A stretch of DNA of 64,000 bases from Spinacia oleracea. Lineage: Eukaryota; Streptophyta; Magnoliopsida; Caryophyllales; Amaranthaceae. Below, one piece after another: positions 13,663 through 25,510 of the stretch; the first letter of the stretch is position 1; the number at the start of each line of letters is the position of its first letter. Made by a program: the position numbers and the translations under genes. The stretch covers positions 2,023,747 to 2,087,746 of the forward strand of contig NC_079488.1 in assembly GCF_020520425.1 (NCBI RefSeq), in the 5' to 3' direction. The notes under the pieces are model-generated. The model ran no database searches. It was not told where the DNA came from and worked only from the letters and a program-made list of their open reading frames with translations.

Positions 13663-16600
13663 TGTAACACCCCGACAATTCCCATTTTCTAAAATAACCC
13701 TTTTTAAATATAACTGTAGGGAATTATCAAAGTATTATCGCCCGTGTGAAAACGTACGGCTTATTCAGAATTTTGCAGCGGAAAACATAAAACTAACTTT
13801 TAGGTTCATAAATAATCTTATTACATATTAGGTCCAAAACCAATTAACTGAAATAAGGAAATACGAATAGTACGACAAATTTCAAATTTAAGTCAACAAA
13901 CCAAATCACTTAATAAAGAAAATATAACTACAAGCTCTCTAATCCCGATCCCAATGATGCATCATCTTCAAACCTGTATATGGGCAACGCTTATTGATCC
14001 TTAGAGACTGCTCACCAGAGATTGGTCATCACAGGATCAATAAGGCATAGCCATGATCAACACACACAAACAAAGCACGTAATCAGCAAAGCTGAGTACT
14101 ACATACTAAAACAATAATAATCCCAATATGATACTATTAACGAACAACCCTAACATGATACTAGTGAACATAAACAAGGGCAGACAAAATATGATAATTT
14201 AACGACCATACTTAACTAGGCTAGGCTAGACTGGACTGGACTTTTATAACAATAATATTATTTTAATTGAAATAGACAATGGACCGAGTTTTCTAGCTAG
14301 ATGCTTCACTAAGGAAGACGAGGTACGGGCGCGACTCCGTAACCTCAATGACCTGCGATATCGAGGAACGTTTGAATAAAAATAGGACACGGTGATCAAT
14401 CCGGTCCGAATTAAAGGCCATGGGCTACCACCATGAACCCCAACTCCTGTTTGTCCGTCACTTTAGACGTGCACAGTCTAAAGCTATTGCTACTCAGTTT
14501 CACTTTACATGATTTACAAATTGACACCCTGTTATGACTCAACAATCACATAAGGCATACAATCCACATTTATTTACAACTGTTTTTATCTTGGAATTAA
14601 GTAAGTGATCACAAAGGCATCAAACCAGACTCATTCCAATTAACTCCAATCCTTCTTTTAATACTGATCAACCCTGTATATGGGTATAAGGTTTCAACTT
14701 ACTAAATGAGGTCCTCGGCCCTCATAAAGTAGTGAAAAAGCTAAAAGGGAACAACAATCCACGGATCTGAATTATATACAAAGTAATCTAGTGTTCCCAA
14801 TCAAACATGTTTGTATCAACCATCCATACTAACATGCTATAATCCTCAAAATGCAATATAGGTTCAATATGTCCAACCAACAGTATTAAACATGCAATAT
14901 TCAACCTGACTAAATTCATCAACGATATCAACATAATCAAGTTCATCAACAATGCAACATGGTTTCAACAATTAGCACACATTCCAAGCACATAGGTATG
15001 TACGTACCTTGTGTAAACAAACTGATAGGCCACCTTAACACTTTCAAAAGTCGCCTAAAGAGAATTCTCCGCCTAAACAATCCAACAAGTAATCTCAATC
15101 AATTTCTAATCATTGACAACCATAATAAAGCATTCTAAATGCATCCTAAATAGATTTAGAACTTTCCCCAATATCAAAACTTGAACATTTGCTTTCCTAG
15201 CATCATAATTATTGAACCAGTGATTGAAATTCGTTGAAAACTTTTGCAAACATCGTACTTTAAATTTTCAGCAATATTAATTCATTTAAAAGCTTCACCA
15301 AGGTCAATCTACGTTCCTAGTATCTCAAAACAACCAATTCAATAATTCATACTCAACCTATCATGATTAAAACTCATAAAAACCTTGAATTTCATACTTT
15401 AAACCATCAAAACCAATATTTCAATGTCATTAGATAATCTGAAAATCAATAACTTTATTATAAAATTCATATAATCTTAAATTCATAATTTACATCACAA
15501 AACCCATAGCTTTAATTCAAGAAAACATAATTCAAACTAATAAATCATGATTAAGCCCTAATTTAATTTTAATTAATCAAAACTGATGAAGGATCTGCTC
15601 ATGAACAAACAAAACTTGCACATCCCTTTCCTTCCCGCAGCAGGTACCGGCACCGGGGCCACATTCGCGCCTGGAATAAGCTCCGGGAAAGCGCCAGCTT
15701 ATCGATGCTCGTTAGCGGTGCTCAAACTAGAAGTTTAGCCATACGGACGATAAAGGAAGGGGCAAGTCAGGGGATAATTAATTCGTTTTTAATCTCAACA
15801 TCAAATCTGAAAATCATATTTACCATAAAAATTATAAATTTAATTTAAGAACATAATCTAAATTAACAAACTTTAATTTAAAATAATTAGTTACTTAGGG
15901 TTTAAGAAAGTAACCAATTCAAGAAGGAGGAGAGAGAGTTGGCCGGCGAACGGAGGTGGCTTGCGGCAGGGGCTGTGCGACGGCGGCACACGGTGGTGCT
16001 ACTTGCGGTGGCTGCGCGAATTGGTGAAGGTCAGCCATGAAAAGGGAGGAGGAACGAGTACGAAAATAACAAAAAGAAAACAAGAAAGAAAAGGAGGGAG
16101 GATGGAGATCATTACCGGCGACAATAGGGTGGCGGCTCAGCGACGCGGTTGGGCGGAGGAGCGAGAAGATGGTGGCTGCGGCTAGCTTGCGCAAGGAGTT
16201 TGCAAGAAACAAAATTAGCATAGGAACGAAGGAGGAGGGATCGAAGGAGAAGGAGAAGGAGAAGGATACTTACCGGCGGCGAGGAGACCGGCGGTTGGAG
16301 CAACGGCGTGAAGGAGGAGAGTAGCGACGAGGAGAGAGAGAGAATGAGTTCTTGAGGGTTTGAAAACTTACGTGAATAGTGAAGGAGGTTTTTGATTTTC
16401 TCTTCCTAGCTTTCACGTGAATTAGAAGAAAGAAGGGGAGGGTTTGAGTTTGGGTTTTGATGTTGGGCTTTTCAAGTGGGCTAGACTTAGGATTTAGCTT
16501 TTATGATTCGAGTCCAAAACTGAATAGGATCGTTTTCTAAATTCAATCAATTTTCGTAATTCAAATTCTTTTCAACTTAAAATTCTAAAATCATTTTCGA

Positions 16601-16748
16601 TTTCGTAAATCGTTGAAAATATTAAAATGTAATAACTAAATATACGTTAACTATATATTTATTTCCAAAATTCATAAATTCTTATTTAAATATATTAAAT
16701 ATACGTTAAAATATATAACTGAAATGTATAAAATTACGGGGGATTACA
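13663..16748 (-). repeat. 3' LTR of the Tekay-like element
   Basis: It matches 23122-27409 almost base for base apart from indels: this copy has a private 190-bp block (15587-15776), and the other copy has a solo-LTR insertion. Length is 3086 bases. It holds a purine-rich GC-richer block at about 15920-16370 that gives short open frames on both strands in both LTR copies; these look like leader composition rather than genes. Confidence 0.93.
15587..15776. other. 190-bp segment private to the left LTR
   Basis: The two LTRs agree up to AATCAAAACTGA and again from ATTAATTCG. Between them the left LTR has 190 bases of markedly higher GC content (for example CAGGTACCGGCACCGGGG), where the right LTR has only AA. 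No target duplication frames the block. It looks like foreign filler DNA or a small insertion acquired after integration; the source is not recognised. Confidence 0.75.
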
Positions 16749-16761
16749 ATCTACCCCTCTT
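16749..16761 (-). other. Polypurine tract of the Tekay-like element
   Basis: On the minus strand AAGAGGGGTAGAT directly precedes the 3' LTR start TGTAATCCCCC. This is the expected place and composition of the plus-strand primer for reverse transcription. About 270 bases of AT-rich untranslated sequence separate it from the stop codon of pol. Confidence 0.75.
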
Positions 16762-17029
16762 AAAAGAAGTTTCGTCCCGAAACTTGACACGAAAATTCAC
16801 ATATTTTTCCAAACTTTTCAACTTACTCTTATTGTAGAAGTACTTTGTGCCACTCTTGTGCATTATTTTGCCAACTAAGAGTTACTTGTAATACTCAAGA
16901 ACACATTTTCTTATGCGGAGGATCTATTTACTTGCATCAACATGTAAAGGTTGCTAGAAATAAGCATAAAATGCATAAAATATCATAAAAATAGGTAAAA
17001 AGCGCGAATTTCTATCGCATTCTACCCCC

Positions 17030-20000
17030 TTAAAGAAAACGAGTTACCCCCTCGTAACTCACCTCAGAAAATAACTCTGGATACTTGATCTTCATTTCAG
17101 CTTCGGCTTCCCATGTTGCCTCTTCGTACTCGTGGTTCGACCAAAGCACTTTCACTATGCTGACGTCCTTATTGCGTGTACTACGCACTTTTCTATCAAG
17201 GATTTTCACAGGCCTTTCTTCGTATGTGAGGCTACTATCAATCTGGATTCTCTCAGGCTCTAAGATATGACGCTCATCAGGGATATAGCGCTTTAGTTGG
17301 GAAATGTGAAACACGTCGTGCATCTTTTCGAACTCCATTGGCAAGGCTAACTTGTATGCTACTTTCCCTATTCGTTGCAGAATCTCATATGGGCCTACGT
17401 ACTTGGCACTTAGCTTGCCCTTTTTCCCAAATCTCATCACACCCTTGGTTGGTGATACTTTCAAGAACACTTTATCACCTACTGCAAATTCGTCATCTCT
17501 TCTTTTCAAATCAGCATAACTCTTTTGCCTATCCTGGGCAGCTTGAATTCTAGCCTGAATCATTTTTACATTCCTGACAGTCTCCTCAATGAATTCTGTA
17601 CCCAAAACTATATTTTCACTGAAATCATTCCAGCTGGTGGGACTTCTACACTTTCTCCCATATAGTGCCTCAAAAGGTGCCATCTTAATGCTTGCATGGT
17701 AACTATTATTGTATGAGAATTCGATCAAGTCTAGATGGTCTTCCCAACTACCCTTAAAGTCAATTGCACAAGCTCTCAACATATCTTCCATAGTTTGGTT
17801 AGTTCTCTCAGTCTGACCATCGGTTGCAGGGTGGAAAGCAGTGCTCATTTTCAAAGTTGTCCCAAGGTTCAACTGGACCTTTTGCCAAAATTTCGAGAGG
17901 AATCTTGAGTCACGGTCTGAGATAATATCGGTTGGGACCCCATGCAACCGCACTACATGCTTAATGTAAGTCCTTGCGAGCTGTTTCTTTTTCCATGTCT
18001 CTTTAATCGGAATAAACACGGCTGATTTTGTTAGACGGTCCACAATAACCCAAATGGTATCATTTCCGTTCTTTGATCTAGGCAAGGCAGTAACAAAATC
18101 CATAGAAATGGAATCCCACTTCCATCCAGGCACTTCTAAAGGTTGAACTTTCCCCATGGGTCTTTTGTGGTCTATTTTGACTTTCTGACAGGTTAGGCAT
18201 CTAGACACAAACTCGGCAACTTCCCGTTTCATATTAGGCCACCAATAGATTTGCTTCAGGTCTTTGTACAACTTGTCACCCCCAGGGTGCACAGAATATG
18301 GAGTATTATGCCCCTCATCCATAAGACGTCTCTTGAGTTCTTCACACTTCTGTGGTACACACCATCTCCCTTTGAACCTCAAACTACCATCTTCATGAAT
18401 CTTGAAATCCACTTCTTTCCCTTGACCCATCTTTTCTTTGATTTTCTCTAAGTACTCATCCCCAGCTTGACTTTCTCTAATCTCCTCGAATATAGACAAC
18501 CCCAGCGATAATGCACTCAGTTTTGCTTTGGTTTCCCCAGGATTTACTATTTCCAGGCTAAGTCTCTGCATGTCTCGACACAACTCTTCAGGCACTACCA
18601 AGACATTCATACTATGGCTAGATTTCCTACTCAATGCATCGGCAACTACGTTTGCTTTCCCCTCATGGTACTGGATGTTCAAATCATAGTCCTTGATCAA
18701 CTCTAACCATCTTCTTTGTCTCATGTTGAGATCTTTCTGGGTGAGAATGTATTTTAGGCTTTTGTGGTCTGTGAAGATCTTACATGTTGCCCCATTGAGG
18801 TAATGTCTCCAAATTTTCAAAGCGAAAACAATCGCAGCTAGCTCTAGATCGTGGGTAGGGTAATTAGCCTCATATGGTTTCAATTGACGCGACGCATACG
18901 CAATCACCTTCCCATTTTGCTGTAATACACACCCCAACCCATTCTTCGACGCATCACTATATACCTCAAACCCTTCATTCCCATCAGGCAAGGTTAAAAC
19001 AGGTGCTGAGGTTAAACGCTCTTTGAGAATTTGGAAGGCTTCCTCACATTTTTCGCTCCACTCAAATTTTGATTCTTTCTTCATCAAGTTGGTCATGGGT
19101 CTTGCTATCTTTGAGAAATCTCTCACAAATCTCCTATAATACCCAGCTAGACCTAAGAAACTCCGAATATCAGACACATTCTTCGGAGTAGGCCACTCAC
19201 TCACAGCTTGAATCTTGGCAGGATCCACAGAGACTCCTTCCTTTGACACATAATGCCCCAAAAATGCTACCTTTTCCAGACGGAACTCACACTTAGAGAA
19301 CTTTGCATACAACTGGTTCTTCCTAAGCGTCTCCAAGATAACCCTCAAATGTTCATCATGTTCCTTTTCATTCCTCGAATAGATCAGAATATCATCAATG
19401 AATACCACCACAAACTTATCTAGGAACTCATGGAAAATCCTATTCATCAGATCCATAAATATGGCGGGTGCATTGGTTAACCCAAAAGGAATTACTGTAA
19501 ACTCATAATGGCCATAACGAGTCCTAAATGCAGTCTTAGGAATGTCTTTTTCAGCTACCCTCAATTGGTGATATCCCGAACGCAAATCAATCTTTGAGAA
19601 TACACTTGCCCCGTTCAACTGGTCAAACAGGTCATCTATCCTAGGCAAAGGATATTTGTTTTTTATTGTTACGTTGTTCAACTCCCTATAATCAATACAT
19701 AGCCGCATACTCCCATCTTTCTTTTTGACAAACAATACTGGAGCTCCCCACGGTGATGCACTAGGCCTAATGTACCCCTTGTCGAACAAGTCCTGCAATT
19801 GTGTCTTTAACTCACTCATTTCTGGGGGTGCCATCCTATAAGGTGCTTTGGATATAGGTGCGGTTCCGGGATTTAACTCTATGGTAAATTCAAGGGTTCT
19901 AGCCGGTGGCATACCCGGAATCTCATCCGGAAATACATCTACAAATTCTCTTACGATTGGGAAATCCTCTATCTTTACCCCAACTTTCTTACTCACATCT

Positions 20001-21310
20001 TGGACACTACAGAAAAATAGTTCACACCCTTTATTGACCAGTTTCCTCACTTGTAATGCGGAGATCACCCCAAAGTTCCTAGACTTCCCAAAACGTCTAT
20101 ATGATATTGATTTCCCAGTAGGGTTCTTTAGGCTTACTTTCTGAATCTCGCAATCTATCCTGGCCTTGTATAAGCTTAGCCAATCCATCCCCAGAATCAC
20201 ATCTAGGTCCCCCAAACTAAATTCTATCAAATTAGATGGAAAAGTGCAATCTTTTATCTTCAAAGGCAAGTTCTTAAATAGTTTCGTACACCTTATTGTT
20301 GCACCATTAGGCATACTAACAGGTAAATCAATTGCCTCAAAATCTACTAACTTCAAATTTTTAACAATAGAGGTCGAAATAAAAGAATATGTTGCCCCTG
20401 AATCAAACAATGTTTTAACATGTAAGGAGTTGATAGAGAAAGTACCCGAAACTACGTCTGCAGAACGTTCAGCTTCATTTCTACTCATTACGAACAGCTT
20501 TCCGGGAGCCTTGTTGTTATTGTTGTTTCCATTGGCAGGTTTGTTTTGGTTTCCCTGGTTGTTTGGTGCCCCAGCAGGCTTCGAACCTTGGTTCCCCGAA
20601 TGGTTAAACCCTGGTTTCCCTTGGTTACTACCCCCACTACCATTCTGCTCTCTCTTCTGCTTTGTAAAGCACTCATACTCTCTATGCCCCTTCTTACGAC
20701 AGTAGTTGCAAGTTACCAATTCCCCCTTACAGTCCTTCCCAGGGTGATTGTTGTTGCACATCTTACAGTGATGCACTCTGTTAGGCTGGTTTTTGTTGGT
20801 GTAGTTATTCCCCTGATTATTTCTTCCCTGAAAGTTACCATTGCCATTACCATTCCCATTTCCATTTCTATTCCTTTTGAAGTTCCCCTGACTTCCCCCA
20901 GCATTAAACTCTTTCCTTTTATCCCCAACAACAATATTCTTTTTGTCCCTCCTGGTCTGCAGGCCATAAATATGGGCAGCTCTTCCATACACAATGTCTA
21001 AGGACGTAAAGGTTTCCCCGCCTAACCCCAGTTGGATCTCATCGGTTAACCCCTGCTCAAACCTCTGAGCCTTTAGTTCCTCAGTAGCTACCACCTCAGG
21101 TGCAAACCTCGACAAAGCTATAAACTTACTGTAGTATTCAGCAATGGTCATATTCCCCATCCTAAGGTTGATAAATTCCTGGGCTTTCTGCTTCCTCATA
21201 AAAGGAGGATAAAACTTCCCCCTCAAAGCAACAATAAAAGAATCCCAATTGAATCCCTCAGCAGCACTTAGTCTAGTTCCCATTTTCCCTCCACCAAAGG
21301 TCGGCCTCAT
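17030..21310 (-). CDS. Ty3/gypsy Gag-Pol polyprotein (1426 codons open)
   Basis: Polyprotein that copies and integrates the element. Residues about 10-120 are the C-terminal half of the capsid-like gag domain, followed by a G/N-rich linker and two zinc knuckles (C182-x2-C185-x3-H189-x4-C194 and C201-x2-C204-x4-H209-x4-C214). The aspartic protease has DSGA at 303-306. Reverse transcriptase covers about 490-700 with the FIDD box at 637-640. RNase H has D786, E823, D848 and D891. The integrase zinc site is H1001/H1008/C1038/C1041 and the core triad is D1071, D1132, E1168. A GPY region (about 1305) and a chromodomain-like tail (about 1364-1415) follow. All catalytic residues are present. The first ATG of this frame is not the true start: translation should come from the gag frame upstream, which is displaced by one base. 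Confidence 0.95.
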   Translation of the reverse strand: MRPTFGGGKMGTRLSAAEGFNWDSFIVALRGKFYPPFMRKQKAQEFINLRMGNMTIAEYYSKFIALSRFAPEVVATEELKAQRFEQGLTDEIQLGLGGETFTSLDIVYGRAAHIYGLQTRRDKKNIVVGDKRKEFNAGGSQGNFKRNRNGNGNGNGNGNFQGRNNQGNNYTNKNQPNRVHHCKMCNNNHPGKDCKGELVTCNYCRKKGHREYECFTKQKREQNGSGGSNQGKPGFNHSGNQGSKPAGAPNNQGNQNKPANGNNNNNKAPGKLFVMSRNEAERSADVVSGTFSINSLHVKTLFDSGATYSFISTSIVKNLKLVDFEAIDLPVSMPNGATIRCTKLFKNLPLKIKDCTFPSNLIEFSLGDLDVILGMDWLSLYKARIDCEIQKVSLKNPTGKSISYRRFGKSRNFGVISALQVRKLVNKGCELFFCSVQDVSKKVGVKIEDFPIVREFVDVFPDEIPGMPPARTLEFTIELNPGTAPISKAPYRMAPPEMSELKTQLQDLFDKGYIRPSASPWGAPVLFVKKKDGSMRLCIDYRELNNVTIKNKYPLPRIDDLFDQLNGASVFSKIDLRSGYHQLRVAEKDIPKTAFRTRYGHYEFTVIPFGLTNAPAIFMDLMNRIFHEFLDKFVVVFIDDILIYSRNEKEHDEHLRVILETLRKNQLYAKFSKCEFRLEKVAFLGHYVSKEGVSVDPAKIQAVSEWPTPKNVSDIRSFLGLAGYYRRFVRDFSKIARPMTNLMKKESKFEWSEKCEEAFQILKERLTSAPVLTLPDGNEGFEVYSDASKNGLGCVLQQNGKVIAYASRQLKPYEANYPTHDLELAAIVFALKIWRHYLNGATCKIFTDHKSLKYILTQKDLNMRQRRWLELIKDYDLNIQYHEGKANVVADALSRKSSHSMNVLVVPEELCRDMQRLSLEIVNPGETKAKLSALSLGLSIFEEIRESQAGDEYLEKIKEKMGQGKEVDFKIHEDGSLRFKGRWCVPQKCEELKRRLMDEGHNTPYSVHPGGDKLYKDLKQIYWWPNMKREVAEFVSRCLTCQKVKIDHKRPMGKVQPLEVPGWKWDSISMDFVTALPRSKNGNDTIWVIVDRLTKSAVFIPIKETWKKKQLARTYIKHVVRLHGVPTDIISDRDSRFLSKFWQKVQLNLGTTLKMSTAFHPATDGQTERTNQTMEDMLRACAIDFKGSWEDHLDLIEFSYNNSYHASIKMAPFEALYGRKCRSPTSWNDFSENIVLGTEFIEETVRNVKMIQARIQAAQDRQKSYADLKRRDDEFAVGDKVFLKVSPTKGVMRFGKKGKLSAKYVGPYEILQRIGKVAYKLALPMEFEKMHDVFHISQLKRYIPDERHILEPERIQIDSSLTYEERPVKILDRKVRSTRNKDVSIVKVLWSNHEYEEATWEAEAEMKIKYPELFSEVSYEGVTRFL

Positions 21311-21560
21311 CTTTCAGGTAGAGGACAGCTTGGCCTACTTTCATATGCTCAGGACAGTTTACCGCCCCAAATAGTTTCTCAAATTCCCTGATCCAGTTTT
21401 CAAGGAAGGCGGGGTCTGCCTGCCCCTTAAAGTATGGTGGCTTAACTTTCGCAAGCCTTTCAAACATGTCCCCTGCAGAATCGGGACGCTCAGTTCTTTC
21501 CTGGGTTAGTTTTTCCGCCAAGAGGCGAATAGCAGCAGCTAGGTCACTATTATTGGCCAT
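21273..21560 (-). CDS. Gag N-terminus of the Tekay-like element, frameshifted
   Basis: Begins [18 protein letters not shown] and carries the typical gag core [20 protein letters not shown], ending [12 protein letters not shown] and a stop. In the family the reading continues from WWREN straight into [13 protein letters not shown], which here is in the +1 frame and forms the start of the long polyprotein frame. One surplus base near 21276-21285 explains the break. Because related elements have a single gag-pol frame, this looks like a recent mutation rather than programmed frameshifting. Confidence 0.85.
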   Translation of the reverse strand: MANNSDLAAAIRLLAEKLTQERTERPDSAGDMFERLAKVKPPYFKGQADPAFLENWIREFEKLFGAVNCPEHMKVGQAVLYLKDEADLWWRENGN

Positions 21561-21960
21561 CCTAGAGCGCGACCTGAAATTAATATGCTCTAATTCAGGT
21601 TCAAAACTTTACTTACATTATCCTCTAGCAATGCAATATCACATCAACATTCAAAATGCACACGAAATGAACAATCATGCAAAACATTCAACTGAGAGAC
21701 AAGGAATAACTTCAATCATCACGAATAATAAGTTAGAATAAAAGAAGAAAACATTCCCCTTGCGTGCCCGTAAAACTTTGATCCTTTAGATAGTCAATAA
21801 TCTAACTTTTAATTCTCAGAAGAATGTCAATAACAATCCTAAATATTAACACACACCTGTTCTCAAAATAAAGTAAAAAGGTTCTACGATATAAACATAA
21901 ACTATGGTTGGGCGGATTGTCCAACATTTTTCTCACACACAACTAAATATGTAAGCAAAG

Positions 21961-22527
21961 CTAAAGGGAAACATCATCAGACTTGTCCTTTGATTCGTTA
22001 TAACCTTCTAGGGTGAATAACTCATATTTAAGTTCATCATCGTCATCCATATCAAAATAATAAGCTTCTTTTCTTGGCCTAGAGGATCTTCGTAGACCTT
22101 GAAGTTGATGATTAGCTTCCTCTGGCTCAGGCTCAGGTTCAGGTTCATGTTCAGGCTCAAACTCAAACTCAGGTTCAACCTCCAATTCATGCTCGAACTC
22201 AAACTCAAATTCTTGTTCGAACTCAAACCCAAATTCATGATCAAACTCAGGCTCCGAATCGCTTTCAGGTCTCAAAACAGCTTGATAAATATCGACCCTA
22301 GTTTTCCCTCTAGCACGATCAAATTCACGAAGGGCTTCATCATCACTATCAGGTTCTCCTGCTCTTAAAACTCGACGTAGAACAAGTTCATGGCTGGTGT
22401 AACTGTTAATGTCAGACTCGTAATCCATTTCATTTTCATCATCGCTTAGAACAATAGGGTTAGAATTGCTCCCTATTCTATTTCCTTGTATGCCAGACAT
22501 GATTAGTGATCTATAACAATTAAACAT
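21961..22527 (-). CDS. Extra acidic ORF in the retrotransposon leader (188 codons)
   Basis: The frame lies between the primer binding site and gag, on the element's sense strand, 400 bases upstream of gag. The likely start is the ATG at 22500 (MSGIQGNRIGSN); another lies nine codons earlier. The product is very acidic: NPIVLSDDENEMDYESD near the start, a long E/F/P/H stretch from about residue 90 to 140 (repeats of EFEFE, EPEPEP), then a basic RRSSRPRK patch and an acidic end. No known domain is recognised. Tekay elements are not generally described with a leader ORF, whereas Ogre-type elements do have one; this one does not obviously resemble those. The E/P stretch arises from a 6-base minisatellite (AGGTTC/AGGCTC on the plus strand). 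Confidence 0.55.
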   Translation of the reverse strand: MFNCYRSLIMSGIQGNRIGSNSNPIVLSDDENEMDYESDINSYTSHELVLRRVLRAGEPDSDDEALREFDRARGKTRVDIYQAVLRPESDSEPEFDHEFGFEFEQEFEFEFEHELEVEPEFEFEPEHEPEPEPEPEEANHQLQGLRRSSRPRKEAYYFDMDDDDELKYELFTLEGYNESKDKSDDVSL

Positions 22528-23104
22528 AGTTTCTATGTTAGTAATTAGTACTCTCGCTTACCGTATAATCCCACAATACACAACAAGTAAGAATATGTAT
22601 TAATGGCAAAGCATAGGAAAGACACGACAGTTAGCAGGCACAAAAGTACAATCATGTTGACATAATGCAGACACAATGTTTCTATTCTATATGCCATTTC
22701 CTATGCTACCCATCTCTCAAAATAAACATAGTATATCAAACATTGAAGCATAAAAGAATAAAACGAGAATGATTTATAAGAATTAATTTGTTTAAACGAA
22801 TAATTATTTAAACGACAAATAATTAATAAATAAATACAATATTGTTTTTTATATATATAATTACGAAAATATTAATTTAAATTAAAAAAAAACGAAATAC
22901 ATGAAGTCACACAAACAAGAACGTATTTCAAAGCGTGTAATTCAAGAGTTAATTTTAAAATAAATTCAAACATTTCTAACTAATAACTTTCAATTTATTC
23001 ACTAGTTGTAGTTTACTTCAACGAAATTCTTTTTATGTAAATAATTAGTTAGTTAGGTGCCTAAAATTTAAAAAGGTAGACACGAAATGTCAGTAAAACC
23101 TTTA

Positions 23105-23118
23105 GCTCAAAAATACCA
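23105..23118 (-). other. Degenerate primer binding site of the Tekay-like element
   Basis: Three bases inside the 5' LTR, the minus strand reads TGGTATTTTTGAGC. It shares TGGTAT and GAGC with the usual initiator-tRNA-Met site TGGTATCAGAGC but differs in the middle. Position fits a primer site; the tRNA is uncertain. Confidence 0.5.
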
Positions 23119-25510
23119 CTTTGTAACACCCCGACAATTCCCATTTTCTAAAATAACCCTTTTTAAATATAACTGTAGGGAATTATCAAAGTATTATCGC
23201 CCGTGTGAAAACGTACGGCTTATTCAGAATTTTGCAGCGGAAAACATAAAACTAACTTTTAGGTTCATAAATAATCTTATTACATATTAGGTCCAAAACC
23301 AATTAACTGAAATAAGGAAATACGAATAGTACGACAAATTTCAAATTTAAGTTAACAAACCAAATCACTTAATAAAGAAAATATAACTACAAGCTCTCTA
23401 ATCCCGATCCCAATGATGCATCATCTTCAAACCTGTAGATGGGCAACGCTTATTGATCCTTAGAGACTGCTCACCAGAGATGGGTCATCACAGGATCAAT
23501 AAGGCATAGCCATGATCAACACACACAAACAAAGCACGTAATCAGCAAAGCTGAGTACTACATACTAAAACAATAATAATCCCAATATGATACTATTAAC
23601 GAACAACCCTAACATGATACTAGTGAACATAAACAAGGGCAGACAAAATATGATAATTTAACGACCATACTTAACTAGGCTAGGCTAGACTGGACTGGAC
23701 TTTTATAACAATAATATTATTTTAATTGAAATAGACAATGGACCGAGTTTTCTAGCTAGATGCTTCACTAAGGAAGACGAGGTACGGGCGCGACTCCGTA
23801 ACCTCAATGACCTGCGATATCGAGGAACGCTTGAATAAAAATAGGACACGGTGATCAATCCGGTCCGAATTAAAGGCCATGGGCTACCACCATGAACCCC
23901 AACTCCTGTTTGTCCGTCACTTTAGACGTGCACAGTCTAAAGCTATTGCTACTCAGTTTCACTTTACATGATTTACAAATTGACACCCTGTTATGACTCA
24001 ACAATCACATAAGGCATACAATCCACATTTATTTACAACTGTTTTTATCTTGGAATTAAGTAAGTGATCACAAAGGCATCAAACCAGACTCATTCCAATT
24101 AACTCCAATCCTTCTTTTAATACTGATCAACCCTGTATATGGGTATAAGGTTTCAACTTACTAAATGAGGTCCTCGGCCCTCATAAAGTAGTGAAAAAGC
24201 TAAAAGGGAACAACAATCCACTGATCTGAATTATATACAAAGTAATCTAGTGTTCCCAATCAAACATGTTTGTATCAACCATCCATACTAACATGCTATA
24301 ATCCTCAAAATGCAATATAGGTTCAATATGTCCAACCAACAGTATTAAACATGCAATATTCAACCTGACTAAATTCATCAACGATATCAACATAACCAAG
24401 TTCATCAACAATGCAACATGGTTTCAACAATTAGCACACATTCCAAGCACACAGGTATGTACGTACCTTGTGTAAACAAACTGATAGGCCACCTTAACAC
24501 TTTCAAAAGTCGCCTAAAGAGAATTCTCCGCCTAAACAATCCAACAAGTAATCTCAATCAATTTCTAATCATTGACAACCATAATAAAGCATTCTAAATG
24601 CATCCTAAATAGATTTAGAACTTTCCCCAATATCAAAACTTGAACATTTGCTTTCCTAGCATCATAATTATTGAACTAGTGATTGAAATTCGTTGAAAAC
24701 TTTTGCAAACATCGTACTTTAAATTTTCAGCAATATTAATTCATTTAAAAGCTTCACCAAGGTCAATCTACGTTCCTAGTATCTCAAAACAACCAATTCA
24801 ATAATTCATACTCAACCTATCATGATTAAAACTCATAAAAACCTTGAATTTCATACTTTAAACCATCAAAACCAATATTTCAATGTCATTAGATAATCTG
24901 AAAATCAATAACTTTATTATAAAATTCATATAATCTTAAATTCATAATTTACATCACAAAACCCATAGCTTTAATTCAAGAAAACATAATTCAAACTAAT
25001 AAATCATGATTAAGCCCTAATTTAATTTTAATTAATCAAAACTGAAAATTAATTCGTTTTTAATCTCAACATCAAATCTGAAAATCATATTTACCATAAA
25101 AATTATAAATTTAATTTAAGAACATAATCTAAATTAACAAACTTTAATTTAAAATAATTAGTTACTTAGGGTTTAAGAAAGTAACCAATTCAAGAAGGAG
25201 GAGAGAGAGTTGGCCGGCGAACGGAGGTGGCTTGCGGCAGGGGCTGTGCGACGGCGGCACACGGTGGTGCTACTTGCGGTGGCTGCGCGAATTGGTGAAG
25301 GTCAACCATGAAAAGGGAGGAGGAACGAGTACGAAAATAACAAAAAGAAAACAAGAAAGAAAAGGAGGGAGGATGGAGATCATTACCGGCGACAATAGGG
25401 TGGCGGCTCAGCGACGCGGTTGGGCGGAGGAGCGAGAAGATGGTGGCTGCGGCTAGCTTGCGCAAGGAGTTTGCAAGAAACAAAATTAGCATAGGAACGA
25501 AGGAGGAGGG

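Noticed and set aside
15919-16221. 100-codon frame conserved in both Tekay LTR copies
   Set aside because: The two LTRs are nearly identical because they are young, so conservation says nothing about coding; no domain is recognised.
22008-22368. Leu-rich frames on both strands over the acidic ORF
   Set aside because: Shadows of the E/F/P repeat in other frames.
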